A stretch of 64,000 bases of DNA from Bifiguratus adelaidae (GCA_002261195.1 MVBO01000004.1:185746-249745), one strand, 5' to 3'; shown: positions 11,047-23,238, numbered from the stretch's first letter. Notes: generated from the letters alone by a model not told the origin. Program-made: numbers and translations.

Positions 11047-12773
11047 TTACCAATCGCTTGGACGCAAGGAAGGCGAAGCTTTCTCTTGCTCCTCAATATT
11101 TGGGCTCGATGGTGGTGCCTGGTCCAAATGGCGTCGATGAATCTCGTTCATGATATCATCGCGTTTACTCCAATCCCAAGGATGATGCTGGTACAACCAA
11201 GGAGACTGAAATTGAGGCGTCGTTGAACACGATTCCCCAGAAGTTGCAGCACCATTTTGACCCGTATCTTGCTCGCCAACAGGCACATTTCTATTGACCC
11301 TCTCCGAGCTTTCACCCTCAAACTCTCGCACCTCAATGTCAATCGCCCGTCGCCCTTGATTGCGTTCCTCTTGCGCTGCTTCTTCGGCTTGAAGAACGAC
11401 TGCACTCTCTTCTTCGGACGATTCATGCGTTAACGCAATCTCTCGAGCAATTCCCTCCCGAGCGGCGTCCCAGTCTACACGAACACCATAGGATAGTTGA
11501 CGAAAGGCATTATACATGTCGCGATAGGATCGAGACGCGATATAATGACGAAGTGTCTTGGACGTGGGGTAGATTTGGTCCTCGGGTGACCAGCTAAGAC
11601 ATGTAAGTCAGCTTTTAGTCCTAGGTGATAGGGGCTTTGACCAAAACTTACTTGATCATGGACCCTTCCGAGTCATAGACATGGCCATTCTTGAAGGCCC
11701 AGGACACTGCAGCTAGCCCGTAATTGTCAAGGTCTGCTTTCAATTCATCTAGCATCCCATATGCCTCAGTCTCATCAAGGTGGATATGGCGAAAGGATCA
11801 CTCACCGACGATACTTTCAAAGAACCCTTGGAAAGCTGGGTTCAAAAACCTATAACCTCGCAGATTATAGAGATACGCATTATTCCAATGCTCGGGAACA
11901 TTGCAAAGCGCATCGCGGCCTGCAAAATAAACGTCAGCCCATACACCAATAACGCACGCCCGAGGTCTTACCATGTTCTATCGCTAAATCAATCAGCAAG
12001 CTAGACATTTGGCGACCAACGCGTAATCCCGGCCAATTCTGACCTGGTAAACGCGGGCGATCCTCTTTAAAGCTTCGTTTCGGATCTTGCATACACAACC
12101 ATTCAATGATGGTTAGCGTGTATGTATCTGGAAGGCTATTCGTTAACTGATCCAGAAGTTCCTTGACGGTATGTGGTCCGCGTAGGTAGTTGTAAAGTGG
12201 GAGAGGGGTAGTGAAAGAAGCATGAGCTGGAGTAGGTGATGGTGATGGTGAAGGAGGAAGACTCTCGGTCGATGGCGTTTGTCGTAACCGTGAATCGAGA
12301 CGCCGAAGCATTTGATAGGTTTTGAAATCATAAATTTTGCACGGTTTCCGTCGGAAGAAGGAATCAATAAGGTACTGATCTTTGAGTGGAGAATGTGGAC
12401 CATATCGAATGGACGACACACCTCCAGTATTTTGTTCGCCGGCTCCAGTAGATACCACTACTTCAGCCTTGTCAGCGGTTTCGGCAAGGTTTTTGGTGAG
12501 AATAGAGCGGTCCGAGACGGTGAGGCGATGTACAAAGTGATCGGAGGTATCCACAAACACAATCATATCGCTGTATCCTCGTTCCGCCAGCGTCTCTTCA
12601 ATACCCGACTTGCGCATAGCTTTCAGTAACTGATCCCCTGTGTACTCGCCCAAGAAGAGCTGTTCTTTGCTGGACCCTTTGTGAGTGAGCAAATCCTCAT
12701 TTTCCAAGCCGAGTTCAAACGAAAAGTCGGTGCTACTACCGAAGAGCTTTGAGAGACCGCCAAAGAGCGACAT
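11047..12773 (-). CDS. Conserved-looking protein of unknown function
   Basis: The start is placed at the ATG opening MSLFGGLSKLFGSS; the frame continues upstream but without family-like sequence. The N-terminal ~110 residues contain FSFELGLENEDLLTH and GYSDMIVFVDTSDHFVHRL. A Pro/Ser linker (PPSPSPSPTPAH) follows, then PGQNWPGLRVGRQMSSLLIDL, ALCNVPEHWNNAYLYNLRGY and RFLNPAFQGFFES, then a Trp-rich stretch (LAAVSWAFKNGHVYDSEG). The C-terminus is acidic and Gln/Ser-rich with a putative helix EEESAVVLQAEEAAQEE, ending RPSDW. The dense Trp, Asn and Gly motifs suggest a structured enzyme-like or binding domain. I cannot name it. At least three short GT-AG introns lie near 11600-11960. Confidence 0.6.
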
Positions 12774-13204
12774 AATGCTTTGGTGGAGCAGACGCAAAGT
12801 CGCAGAGTGAGAAAATGTGCGTCGTCGACAGCAAAAAACGTTGAATAGGCTCCAAAGGCCAAGCATAGGCCGGGTAAAACCTTTGTAACAAGCGCTTTCT
12901 GATGCCTGTTTCTCTGGTTCACTCTTCACTGTTCGGTTCGTCGGTCCTGAAGCCGAACTAACATGTGAAGAAGGCAGTCACGCTATTGTTCTTGAGGCTA
13001 TTGCGCAAAGACAAAGAGGCGTCTGTGATGGTCGCTGGAGAGGATAGACCTAATGACAGGGATAGAGCTCATATTAAGCGTGCTCATGGGTCGCTATTAA
13101 ATGGCTAAGGAGATGATGTTATATATATTCAAGCATTCAAACAAAGTTATCATGATGGAATAGATTTAGTGTGAATGATAAATGTAGTAGTATAGAATCG
13201 CGCG
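12774..13204. other. Intergenic region
   Basis: This lies between two minus-strand genes and should hold the 5' region of the 11047-12773 gene and the 3' end of the P450 gene. An A/T-rich stretch (about 13110-13200) may hold the P450 polyadenylation signal. No gene, repeat or RNA is recognised. Confidence 0.5.
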
Positions 13205-14994
13205 TCAAACTTGGATTCGCTTCACCTTCACGTTCATTCCCCAGCGCATGAGATGTGTAATGTTACGGTCGCCAACCACCGGCGGATTTGGCATGATTTC
13301 GAAATCGAATTCACGAAGCATCATAGCGAGCGTGGTTTTGCCCTCGAGAATAGCCATGTTCATGCCAAGACATACACTGGCAAATAGTGAGTACGGCGTT
13401 TGGGACGCTCAAAGCTTATTTACCGTGGTCCTGCGTTAAACACTGGGAATTTGTATTGACTCTCGTTCTTAACGCTCAAGTTGCCTGTTTCAGGATCGGT
13501 CACAAGGAATCGCTCCAGCTTGAACTCATCCACATCATCCCCCCAAAGGTACGGAGCTCGACCCATGGCATAATTGGACCAAACAACGGCATCTCCTTTA
13601 CCGATAAAGGTGCTAATACAGATCAGCTATGGTATCGACCGGCAAAACTTACCCATCGGGAAGGAAGAGATCTTCCTTGGCTTCCTTCACATCGTGAGGC
13701 ACCTGTACAATAGATTAGTGTACGTATAAGCTACTGGCATATCAGGATTCAGTACGCTGGGATGTAATCGCTGCCCTTCCAAAATGGCGGCGTGAGTGTA
13801 TTTAAGATTTTGAATCTCATTATAGTCGGGTCGAGCAGAACACATTTCTGCGACTTCGTTGCGAATCTGCTCCTTGGCTTTGGGAGCATCAGCCAATAGA
13901 TAGATGAGCCAAGACAGTGCTTCGGCGGTGGTATCACGTCCTGAACGTCCCTATCAGACCCCGAACAACGCTGGATAGCTCGATGAAAGCCTTACCTGCG
14001 ACCAGCATATTCATCACTAAGTCTCGGAGCATGACATCGCTAAGTTGGTTGCCATCATCATCCTTGAGCCTCATGAACCGATCCAACAAGTCATCGGTTT
14101 GCTTGCCAGCCGCAATATCCTGACGTCTAGCTTCAATGACCTTGTATACCGTCTCATCCAAGATGGCAACCGAATCCTCCAACTCCTTTCCTACGCCCAA
14201 AAAGCGTTCCTCAAACCAAGCTGTGGGAGTACCCACTCGACGAGCGGCAATGGCTTGTGCACGATTAAAGGCTTTGCCAAAACGATTCGATTCGGGATCC
14301 GTATTCTCCACCAAATCAAAGTCATATCCAAAGGCAATCTTGCTGAATGTTTTGAGTGTGAATCGATGCATCAAATCGTGGAAATCGAGTTCCTTGCCCG
14401 AGTCTGCAGCTTTACCCAGGACACACAAGACTTTCTCGGTATGCTCCACAAAGATGTGCATGAAGAAATCTCGAAAGTTTTTGACGTGAAAGATGTTGGA
14501 GATGGCCTTTCGCTGCACTTTCCAAGCCTGGCCGTCTACATTAAATATACCATTCCTACACAAATGAGTCTCCTCAATCAAGCATTCGCTCTTCACATAC
14601 CCCATGACCGGTTCCAAGGCCCAGTGCAGGTAGTCGCCTTTGATAAACATCTCAAACTGATCCTTGAGCATGAATTCAATCATCTCGGGCCTGAGCACGA
14701 GTGTTAGGGTCCAACCACAGGCAGTAGCAACACTCACGACTCCAAGTGAAACATCTTGCCTACGCCGGGTATCTCTCCCACCCAGGTCTTTCCACCATAC
14801 TGTCTTGCTCGCTTAACAGCTTGCTCGTCTGAATCCCAGTAGTGGAATAGGACGTCGGTGAGATTCTTGACGACAGGAATCGTCCACGCCTTTGGAACGT
14901 GCTTGTTGTACTTGACATAGGGATCTTTGCTTCGCTTGTAGAGTAGATAAAGCGAGTAAAGAGCGACTGCAGCAACAAGACGCTTGTCGAGCAT
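13205..14994 (-). CDS. Cytochrome P450, CYP52/CYP4-like
   Basis: An N-terminal membrane anchor (VAAVALYSLYLLYKR) is followed by KAWTIPVVKN, the helix-C segment GIFNVDGQAWKVQRKAISNIF (WxxxR), the I-helix AGRDTTAE rebuilt across an intron at about 13930-13990, the ExxR motif EGQR in AAILEGQRLHPSV, and the heme-binding loop FPVFNAGPRVCLG joined across an intron near 13425. The order and the RDTTA motif are typical of fungal alkane/fatty-acid omega-hydroxylases (CYP52 and relatives), ER-bound enzymes fed by a P450 reductase. At least five short introns interrupt it. The protein ends VKVKRIQV. The exact substrate cannot be read from sequence. The start is 67 bp from the CLN3 start on the other strand. 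Confidence 0.9.
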
Positions 14995-15061
14995 TGGATA
15001 ATTGTGTGAGGAAAGGATGCCACCACCCTATCAGTTGCTTGGTCAAGGTAAGAGTAGGCTC

Positions 15062-16878
15062 ATGGGGGAGAGACTGAAGGGTGATCTAACCACTGAATGA
15101 TTGGGTGCAGCAGCAAAGCCATTGAGGCGACATGGCGACATTCTAGCCTTCTTTACGTTTGGTAGGTTGAGAGAATCGCTTTTGGAAGGATACTGAACTC
15201 TTTGGTCCTTTGCGCATAGGCTGGTAAGCACGCGTCGATAGCAACTGACCAAAGACTAAGCTCTGCATACTACAAGTCTCAATAATGTCATCTACGTGAT
15301 CATTCTATCCGCCGCTGTAGACCTTGTCGGCCGTTTACCGAAAGGCATTGTTCTCTTGGCGGATATCCTTCCATCGCTCCTCACCAAACTCATTGTTCCC
15401 TACTTTATCTTGCGCGTTCCCTACTGGTAGGTGGATTTGGCGTTTGAGGCTAGAGGCTGACCTTGACTAGGTGTCGGGTATCGATATGTGCAGGCGCGTC
15501 TATACTGGCGCTTCAGGTAGGACATCTGGCTCTATTTTGATGTGGATCAGTGCGATTGACAAGCTACAAGATCATTGCATGGAGCGAAAGTCTGTCGGTG
15601 CGCATATTCGGTAGGTGCATCTCTCATCCGGCTCGTATCGCGAGACGGGCACCGGCTAATGATGGAGACAGGCATTGTGATTGCATCCTTTAGTAGCGGT
15701 TTCGGGGAGATTACCTTTCTCATGCTCACCTCCTTTTACGATCCCGTCATGGTAGCTGCATGGAGTTCAGGCACTGGAGGTAGGTGAAGGATCTTGATTC
15801 GTCGATCTCCTTTGATCAACTGGCAACGCGTCATGTAGCCGCTGGTGTTTTGGGAGCCGTGACCTTTCTGGTGATGACCACAGGCTTTGGACTTGATCTT
15901 CGTCAGAGTCTGATCTTGGTATCGGTAAGACTAGCGCGGGTATTCGCAATCAAGGTGCTAATTCTACTCTAAGCTTTTACCCACCTTGATGTTGGTCATG
16001 TATTTCTTTGTTCTACAACCGCCTTCCCTACCTGACATTGAGGCGAACGATGAAGTCGTTGATGCCGTCGAGCCTTTGGGAGATGCGACCATACCGGAGC
16101 TTCATACAGCCGATCCTGAGGACGATGCCGAAGAATTGGACCTGGAATCGGACGCCTTCTCGAGTGATGAATGGGAGGCATTGAAAACCCCGAAAGACAT
16201 GACCATGAAAGAAAATTTACGGCATGTTGTGAGGCCTCTGATCATGCCGTTTATTTTACCCATGTTTGTCGTCTACTGGGCGTAAGTGTAGCACTGCTTT
16301 TTCTCCATATCTGCTGATCGTATTGGCTCTTAGAGAATATACCATCAATCAAGGTGTCGCACCAACACTTTTATTTCCAGTATCTAAAACACCCTTTGCC
16401 AATGTGCGCGATGTAAGCCAACCGCAGAAAGCCACCGACACATCGAAATTGACCGCATGCCGTCTAGCATTATGTGACATATCAGGCACTCTACCAAGTT
16501 GGAGTCTTCGTTTCCAGATCCAGTGTCACCTTTTACCCCATTCACCGGGTCTGGATACCCGCCCTTTCTCAAGTCGTCATCCTCTTCTTCTTCATTCTAC
16601 AAGCCCTCTTTTCGTTTCTGCCATCCATTTGGATAGTCTTTATCGTCATCTTTGTGGAGGGCTTATTTGGGGGTGCGGTCTATGTCAATGTATTTCATCG
16701 GATTCGATGTGAAGTTCCGGATGTGTACAAGGAATTATCGATGGGCGTTGTCGGTATGGCCGATGGGTCCGGAATCACCCTCGCTGGATTGATCAGTGTG
16801 GTGTTGGAGCCGTTGTTATGCTGTGCAGCTCCGGATAGCGTCTGCTGCTTGGCGTACAACGACGATATACTATTGTAA
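15062..16878 (+). CDS. CLN3: CLN3/battenin (Btn1) lysosomal-vacuolar membrane protein
   Basis: A multi-pass membrane protein clearly matching CLN3. It has [109 protein letters not shown] and [17 protein letters not shown]. An acidic loop (about 16040-16200) faces the cytosol. About ten exons are needed. One is only 4 nt (15220-15223) and completes FGC-LNN. CLN3 proteins act in vacuolar or lysosomal pH and glycerophosphodiester homeostasis. The first ~25 residues are uncertain because the model needs a 30-nt intron at 15081-15110. Confidence 0.88.
15220..15223 (+). other. 4-nt micro-exon (GCTG) of CLN3
   Basis: The preceding exon ends TTT-G at 15161 before GTAGGT. The next exon starts T-CTC-AAT at 15277. 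Joining them directly breaks the frame. GCTG, bounded by CATAG and GTAAGC, gives TTT GGC TGT CTC AAT AAT (F-G-C-L-N-N), a gapless fit to the CLN3 first-helix consensus. Confidence 0.65.
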
Positions 16879-16928
16879 ATTGTAATCTATTTGCGGGTAT
16901 ACACAGGTGGGAGGGAATTGCATTGCTT

Positions 16929-19739
16929 TTACATGCTCAAGCATACAATAGAATACATGTACAGCGGGATCATAAGATTGTCATTTTGCATGGATACAGC
17001 TTCGAGAATGCCTGGAGTGGAAATTAGTGTATGCGTTAAAGCTCACGACTTGCTCACTCCATACCTGTCAATATGACCGTAAGCAAGTATTTTGACCAAG
17101 CAGCCATCGTCATGGTCAGGGCGGAAGGCTCGTTCCAAAACCTTGCTGCCATCCATACAATAGACCAGGCTCCAATCATGACGCTTGCAACGAAAGCAAT
17201 TGTGCCTTCTATGGTCTTTTTCGTATTAAACCACCGTATACGACCATATTGTTTGCCTATAATCGATGCCTAAATCAAAATGCAATGAATATTCGCCATG
17301 TGTCAATAGACGCCTCCAGCTCCACTAACCATAGCATCTCCGAAACCTAGAGTGAGGACGCCTGACAGGCCTTCAAGAAGATGGGTTCTGAAAATGTGAG
17401 TGTAAATGCATGTTCTGTGGATCGGATAGTCCCCACTCACCCTTCTATCCAGACTGGACTCGCGCAGCCCACCAGCAGGTATATGTGGCTCAAGATGACT
17501 GGTCCCATGTCCCGGTAATCAATGAATTCGGTCAAAAACATATGTATACCCTTTCCATATGGCCATATTGCGTAATAGCGCAGATACTCCAGGAAGATAA
17601 ACACCGTCAGGGCAACAGCGAACGACAATTGTAGAAATGCCGGCTTGAGAAAAGTCGTTGAGCACACTACAATCACAGCGAATCCTCAATCCAAACCTAC
17701 CTCCACAAGGTACCCTGGCACGAACATGAAAACCGCAATAGCGTGGAATAGCTTCCGCTTGCGATTGAGGGATACAGTCAGCCTTCGAACAATAGGGGTT
17801 GGCGGCTCGGGCGTGTAAGGCTTTGCTTTTTCCCTCATCCACAACCAAAATATAACTGTGATCGTGATGGTGACCGCCCAATAAATGCATAGAAAAAGCT
17901 TCGTAGGCGAGCTTAGCACAAAGGATGCAGTCCTAAAGGCTGCATTTAGTGCCATCCACTTGCTGCTAATTTCACGTACCAGACAAAAGGGTCCTTTCCC
18001 ATCAGCCACCGCGACCATGGACCGAATAACAGCAAGACAATCGCGATAGTTCCGCAATAAACAGCTCCGGCAAGCAGTCGTCGACCTTGTTCTGAGGTAA
18101 CCGCATGTCCTCCTTTCTCCTTCCAATACGGCCGTTGAGCAATGTAACGCGATCGAGACATTAAAGGGTGCAACATTAGACCGATGAAAAACATCCCTAT
18201 AATGAGAGCTTGTGAAAGAATGTGTATGTCAGAGAATGGCGATTTCATGTAAGGAGGGACGTGTATAGAGGAAAGCTTTGGGCGAATCGTGAGCAATGAC
18301 TGTTTTCAACGCGCACAGGTACTCACCTTGAGTAGAACAGCTTCAAAGGCTTCCATGAAAATGAAACCCATTGCTTGCGCCAAAACGCACATTTCGCCAA
18401 ACGTAAAGCATCGTCGAAACCACACGCCACAAGCATAAAGCATCAATTGGAATAGAACGAGAACAAGCCAAGTAACTCTTCCATTAAGGCCGTTGAGGAC
18501 GCCAAAGATCGCGTAGTTTGGATCTCCAAAGCCTTTTGCCATCACCAGAACGAGAAAATTGGATAGAAAGATGATGCAGAGAAGTAAGATGAACCATCGA
18601 AACAGACGCGTGTTCCGATTGTGGGGCTGTGGGCGTTCATGCTGATGGCGAAATGGAAAGTGAAAGGGGTCGGATATGAAGAGAGAGAGTGTGGACGATT
18701 TGTTCAAAAGTAGATGCAAGAGAATGACCGTACCGAAGAGTATGGATAATTCTAGCTTTGATTGTATATACGCTGTTACAGTGGTAAGTACATATCAGTT
18801 GACATGTCGCACACCTACCGAATGTAGTGATGGATGTGGATTTGGCTGTGGCTTCCTGAGCAATGAGTTCTGGATACCGAAGGTAGTCAACGAGCTTGGC
18901 CGAAATGACAATCGGTACTAGTAAAACACCGTAAAGAGCACCGTCGTCGGCTCCGGTTCTAAGTAAGGCAAGTTTGAGTAAGTACAAGACAATTGAAGAA
19001 GGCAGGTGACAAACTTACCTATACCATCGGGGATCAGTCCCCCAAATGGTTGCCTTGCCTCTGGCTTCCAATTCCATGACAGGTACTTCGTCGTCTTCGC
19101 GCATCGGCATGCCTGCGTGGGATACCGTCTGCGAAGCTGCAGTTGTACTGCCTGTGCTGGAGCTTCGTCGGGGTCGTGAAAGTCTTCTAGAAACCTCAGT
19201 GAACGCCGCGGGCGTAGGGACCGGTGTCGGCGAAGACTGCGGAAGCTCTAAAACTTCGGTCTCTTCAAAGGCGCTTCCATTCTGGTTCAGCAAGTCTGCA
19301 TTTCCCTTAACGATACCCTTATAGCTGTCTGCTGACAAGTTGCCGTTCACATGGTCAACGTTTGCACATGAGATGGCGATTTGAGGTGTGCCTGCCTGAG
19401 GCTCTACTTCAGTATCCGATGTCGACGGTGTCGCGATGCAAGGAAGGTCAGATACGGAAAGATTATTGCATATAAGCGTGATGAGCGTCAAAACGAGAAG
19501 ACCTGCATTCAGAGTTGAGCTAATCACCTTGTGGATCACCTGAATCACCTACTATAACCTTCCGTCCACAAGTGATCCACATCGCTTTCTTCAATACCAG
19601 AGAACCAACCCTCTCCTTTCAGTTTAAAGCGCACTTGAAGTGTCCATGCCCCCCAAAGAACAGCCAAGCCTGCCCATATGGCTGTTCCGAACACAATCAC
19701 TTGCTCCAAAGGTCGAGCAACCAAAGGTGGGATCGCCAT
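16929..19739 (-). CDS. SEC59: Dolichol kinase (Sec59/DOLK)
   Basis: A large multi-span ER membrane protein of many short exons. The C-terminal CTP-dependent kinase core is well conserved: RKLFHAIAVFMFVPGYLVE, VFIFLEYLRYYAIWPYG, LTEFIDYRDMGPVILSHIYLL, the CTP-binding GVLTLGFGDAMASIIGKQYG and the IRW..TKKTIEGT element. It ends NLMIPLYMYSIVCLSM. The enzyme makes dolichyl phosphate, the lipid carrier for N-glycosylation and GPI anchors. The N-terminal part has extra membrane segments and a Ser/Pro-rich soluble loop (about 19050-19450: PTPVPTPAAF, RRLSRPRRSSS), longer than in yeast. The start ATG at 19737-19739 begins an amphipathic then hydrophobic segment. The stop is 50 bp from the convergent CLN3 stop. 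Confidence 0.87.
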
Positions 19740-19920
19740 CCGTCGTAAAGGTGTGGACGTGTATTCGATACGTCTATATGCTGTGGCTGGCGGGCATTAT
19801 GGACGCAGTTCAGTAATGTATGCAACGTATACAAAAGAGTAGAATTTTACGAGCGGGAGCAGCTACCATCGGTATATATACATTTTGCTCATCTTTTTAC
19901 TATCTACACATGTTTTTGGT

Positions 19921-22188
19921 TTAAAGGGTATCATCGTCTTCTCCAAAGCCTGTCCATCCAAAGGGCATGTCAGACCACAATCGCTCACCCATAGGAGGAT
20001 ACATGGCCATGTTCATGTCATCTGTCTCCGAAGAGTTTGTGGGCACCATGCTGGACACAAGACCTTTGAAGGCGGTATGACCGAGATTCATCGACACCTC
20101 CATGTTGGTGTAGTCGTTTGCATTGTACGCATTGATGTCAACGGGGGATGGGAATTCCCTTTCGGGTGATACGGCACCTTTGGCAGTGGATTTGCTGGTC
20201 GATTGCTTCGACGAGTTCCTGGCGCGTTTGCGCTTCGCCGGAGGGGCAGTGACGGCCGCGTCACTATCTGGACCAAGCGATGAACTGGAAGACGAGTTTG
20301 AAGACAGAGATGGTGTGGACTCTGACGGGTACGATTTTGCGCTGGATGATGAGCAGGGTAATGGCCGTTCATTGGGTCTGGGAGGGTTCGTATCGGATGT
20401 TTGCATAATCTGGGATCTGTAGGGTTTGTTCAAACGGCGCATAGCAATAGTAGTATTAAGATCGGACATAATCGGGCTTGGCACAGGTGATGACGCAGTG
20501 GAAGTCGATAGAGTCGGAGACAGACAGGATTGCGCCATGAATTGTTGATTATTAAAGGCATCATTAGACATGCGAGACAATGCTATGGAACAGTTGAGTC
20601 AAGGATCCTCAACAACCACAGAGCCGATACTCACCAGTGTTGTTGGCAGCGGACCAGTCACCCTTATCGTCTTCAGTACGAAGGTTACTTAGCCGATCAA
20701 ATGCGGCGCGTAGGTTATTGGCTTGTCGGGATATATTTTCTTGATACATAAGGTAATTTTCGAGAGCCGATGCAATGTTTTCATCCATTGTCGAAGCTCC
20801 TTTCACACCGTCGGTACGCATGCCAGAGCCGTTTGAGTTATTGGAGAAAGCGGAACGATTCGAGACGAGACCTGGACGAGTGGGTATATTGACTTGACCA
20901 GTGTCGATTTGCAACGGAGGCGACTGACCTTGCGAAAGTTTTGTTGCAAGATCAAATGCCGGATCATACGAATGATATGCACTTTGGAAAGCCGGAAAGT
21001 TGATGGCCGGAGTCATATAAACATTAGATGGCATCGCCTTTTCCATCTTCACGGGTTCCATCTTTACTGGATAAGCAGGCGCTTCAGAGACACTTGGTTC
21101 ACGACTCATTGGTGCTTGAGCCGCGCTCAACTGATCCGCAGTGTTGTCCTCTGTTGATCCCTTGTTGGTAAGCCTAACCAACGGTAAGGTTCCATTCGCA
21201 GCGCTGGAGGCTGGAGCCTCTGGCAAGTTTTGTAAGACGTAATTGGCACTGGCCACCGGCATGACTGAAAGGACCCTTTCAATGAGTTGTTGATAAAGCT
21301 GACAGTGCTCTCGCAAGCCGCATGTTTCGCGCCACATGGCTTCCGTGTTTCGTTGCATATCAAGCATACCAAGATTCATTGCCTCCTGCTTCTTTCGCAA
21401 ATCTTGTATTTCCGCCACTATCTTCTTTGCATCTAGTGTACTCGGGTTGGAGTCTTTAAACCATTCTCGCTCTCGTTCGTCCTCTCCCTTTCCCTTCTTT
21501 CTTGTCACCAGCAACAACAAGTCGTCACGACCACACTGAAAGTATGGGTGGTTGAATTCTTCGATATCGTTTTCTGCGTCATCGCCATTCTCTGTTTCCA
21601 GTACGCCCGCATCGAGGTGAGGTACTTTGTGAAAGCCGTACATGTTGAGTTGTCGTACGAATGATGAAAAGTTGCTGTGTTTGAAAAACCTTGGCAAAAC
21701 CCGTTGTGCAAATTCTTCATGTTTGATAACTGCGCAGAGATGTTAGAGGACGGTGTAAGTCTTGCCGCCTAGCTTGTAGATGCTTACCAATAAAGGATTT
21801 ACCATCCTCAGACCATCGTATGAGGTCGTTGGACGCGTGGTCACCTACCATACTATCGACAACAATGGGAAGAAAGAAAAAGAAAACACGTTGGTCAATA
21901 GGATGATGATGACAGAGAAAAGGGTGGACCGCAACCGTCCTTCCAGGCCCATAGAACCAGTTTGCATACAAAGCGCAAGCAAGTGCGCGCACGCGACCCC
22001 GCTCTAGACCGTTTTACTTACTTGAAAAGCTTGTTCAGAAAGGCTGGTACGTTCCGTTGAATGATGGGTTTCGACGTTCGTGAAGGCGAAGCGCCCTCTG
22101 CCATCCGTCCAACCACAGTTGCATTTGAATCAGACCCTGAAGGTCGACGCAAGAGCATATTTGGAGGAGGCATTCCCGGCTGGGTCAT
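19921..22188 (-). CDS. HSF1: Heat-shock transcription factor
   Basis: The DNA-binding domain starts VPAFLNKLFKMVGD, followed by LIRWSEDGKSFIV and FFKHSNFSSFVRQLNMYGFHKV (wing and recognition helix), assembled over introns near 21730-21780 and 21840-22020. A basic/acidic linker and a heptad-repeat trimerisation region follow (IVAEIQDLRKKQEAMNLGMLDMQRNTEAMW, given here as position only: about 21300-21430). The long C-terminal part is Ser/Pro/Asn-rich with a repeat-like PVKMEPVKMEKA, a second short heptad region (ALENYLMYQENISRQ), a basic cluster PPAKRKRARN and an acidic aromatic end (MPFGWTGFGEDDD) like a transactivation segment. It binds heat-shock elements as a trimer. The start MTQPGM at 22186-22188 precedes a short disordered N-terminus. 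Confidence 0.92.
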
Positions 22189-22644
22189 GGTCGAAGTGGG
22201 AAAGAAACAAAAAGATGGGAATTGTTGAAGCTGAAAAGTGGGCAATTTCAATTTTACGCATTTTCGCTCATTGGGATCAAAGCGGGTCACACTAAAAAAA
22301 TTTGGCCCATCCGACAGAATGGCACTTCTGAAGAAGGTTAGCGGGGGGGTGATGATAGATAAAGAGTGTGTCGATGAGCTGTGAGCAAGCTGAGCTTTTG
22401 TGACGAGAATGGTCGATGCAGACGATGCCTGCGGAGATACTGTGCAACTTCTATGCAGATTCTCCACCTATAACGCGTGGCGTGGGCGCCACTTGAACAT
22501 TTCGGTCCCAGGCTATCCCCAAAACTTAGAATCGCATTTTACCCATTCAAAAATTCCGCATGTTTAGCGAAATTTTACTCGGTTTTCACTAATTTGGTCA
22601 ACATCGACAATTCTGAAATTAAAGGGGGGGGAGGACGAAAGGGG
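22189..22644. other. Upstream region of HSF gene and 3' region of MPC1
   Basis: Both flanking genes are on the minus strand, so this holds the HSF promoter. Visible are two G-runs (about 22342-22348 and 22624-22631) and A/T-rich stretches. I see no gene, and no cleanly spaced heat-shock element. Confidence 0.5.
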
Positions 22645-23238
22645 CTACGGGGGGTTGGATCGAGACAAACGGTAGGTGACATACCGATAGGCCTGAACGA
22701 TTTGTGCACACTCATTGGCAAAGTGACACGCGAACAAAAGTGGATTTGGAGGCGACACTTTGACACTGAAACGCATAAAGGCCAGCGAGTATACGCCCAT
22801 GGCTAAGATTCAGGACAGTCAGTAAATAGGAGTGAACCGAGAGTGCCTGCCTGCGCTCCGCTTACCGATCGTCATATTTGGAGAAATCAATGCTGGATCC
22901 TTTTGCGTGTCTGCAATGGCAGCCAATGGAAACCCCCAATTAGCGACTGCGTGGTGTCGTCAGGCATGAGGAAGAAGATTTAAGCCCAACGTGAACCACT
23001 CACCTGGTCCCCAAAAATGCTAATCCGTTTGCACAAAAAAGTTAGCATGCGATGCTGCACAAGGAGGGTGGATAGATGACGACTTACGGTGCTAAACGAC
23101 CGAGTTCGCGGGTGGAAATTTTCATCAGTCACCGAGTCCTCTGACGCGGGCAATCCCCATGTATGCTTACCTCATTATATAGCTCCTGAATTCAGGAGAT
23201 TGTACTTTGGTTGTCAATCGAGTCAATATAGAAGACAT
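22645..23238 (-). CDS. MPC1: Mitochondrial pyruvate carrier subunit MPC1
   Basis: Five exons (23171-23238, 23088-23091, 23004-23019, 22866-22946, 22645-22802) give 108 residues; human MPC1 has 109. The assembled protein runs [20 protein letters not shown], then LAAIADTQKDPALISPNMT, GVYSLAFMRF, a VSPPNPLLFACHFANE segment and AQIVQAYRYV. These are the family hallmarks: the amphipathic N-terminus, the WGPVANWG start of helix 1, and the FMRF..V.PRN-like loop before helix 3. MPC1 pairs with MPC2-type subunits in the inner mitochondrial membrane to import pyruvate. Exons of 4 and 16 nt hide this gene from simple reading-frame scans. No MPC2 is seen in the window. Confidence 0.9.
23004..23019 (-). 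other. 16-nt exon of MPC1
   Basis: It encodes H-F-W-G-P plus one base. It lies between acceptor GGATTAG and donor GTGAGT, and the last codon is completed as Val by the next exon (VANWGFP). Confidence 0.8.
23088..23091 (-). other. 4-nt micro-exon (CACC) of MPC1
   Basis: Exon 1 ends ATG-AG before GTAAGC. The 4-nt exon, between acceptor GTTTAG and donor GTAAGT, supplies C-ACC, giving M-S-T before H-F-W-G-P, identical to the animal MSTHFWGP core. Skipping it would shift the frame. Confidence 0.75.

Noticed and set aside
15043-15252. Minus-strand frame of about 69 codons upstream of the P450
   Set aside because: It overlaps well-supported CLN3 exons on the other strand and has no conserved features.
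22320-22340. Heat-shock element upstream of the HSF gene
   Set aside because: CTTCTGAAGAAGG looks similar, but the TTC and GAA units are not spaced by two bases as nTTCnnGAAn requires.
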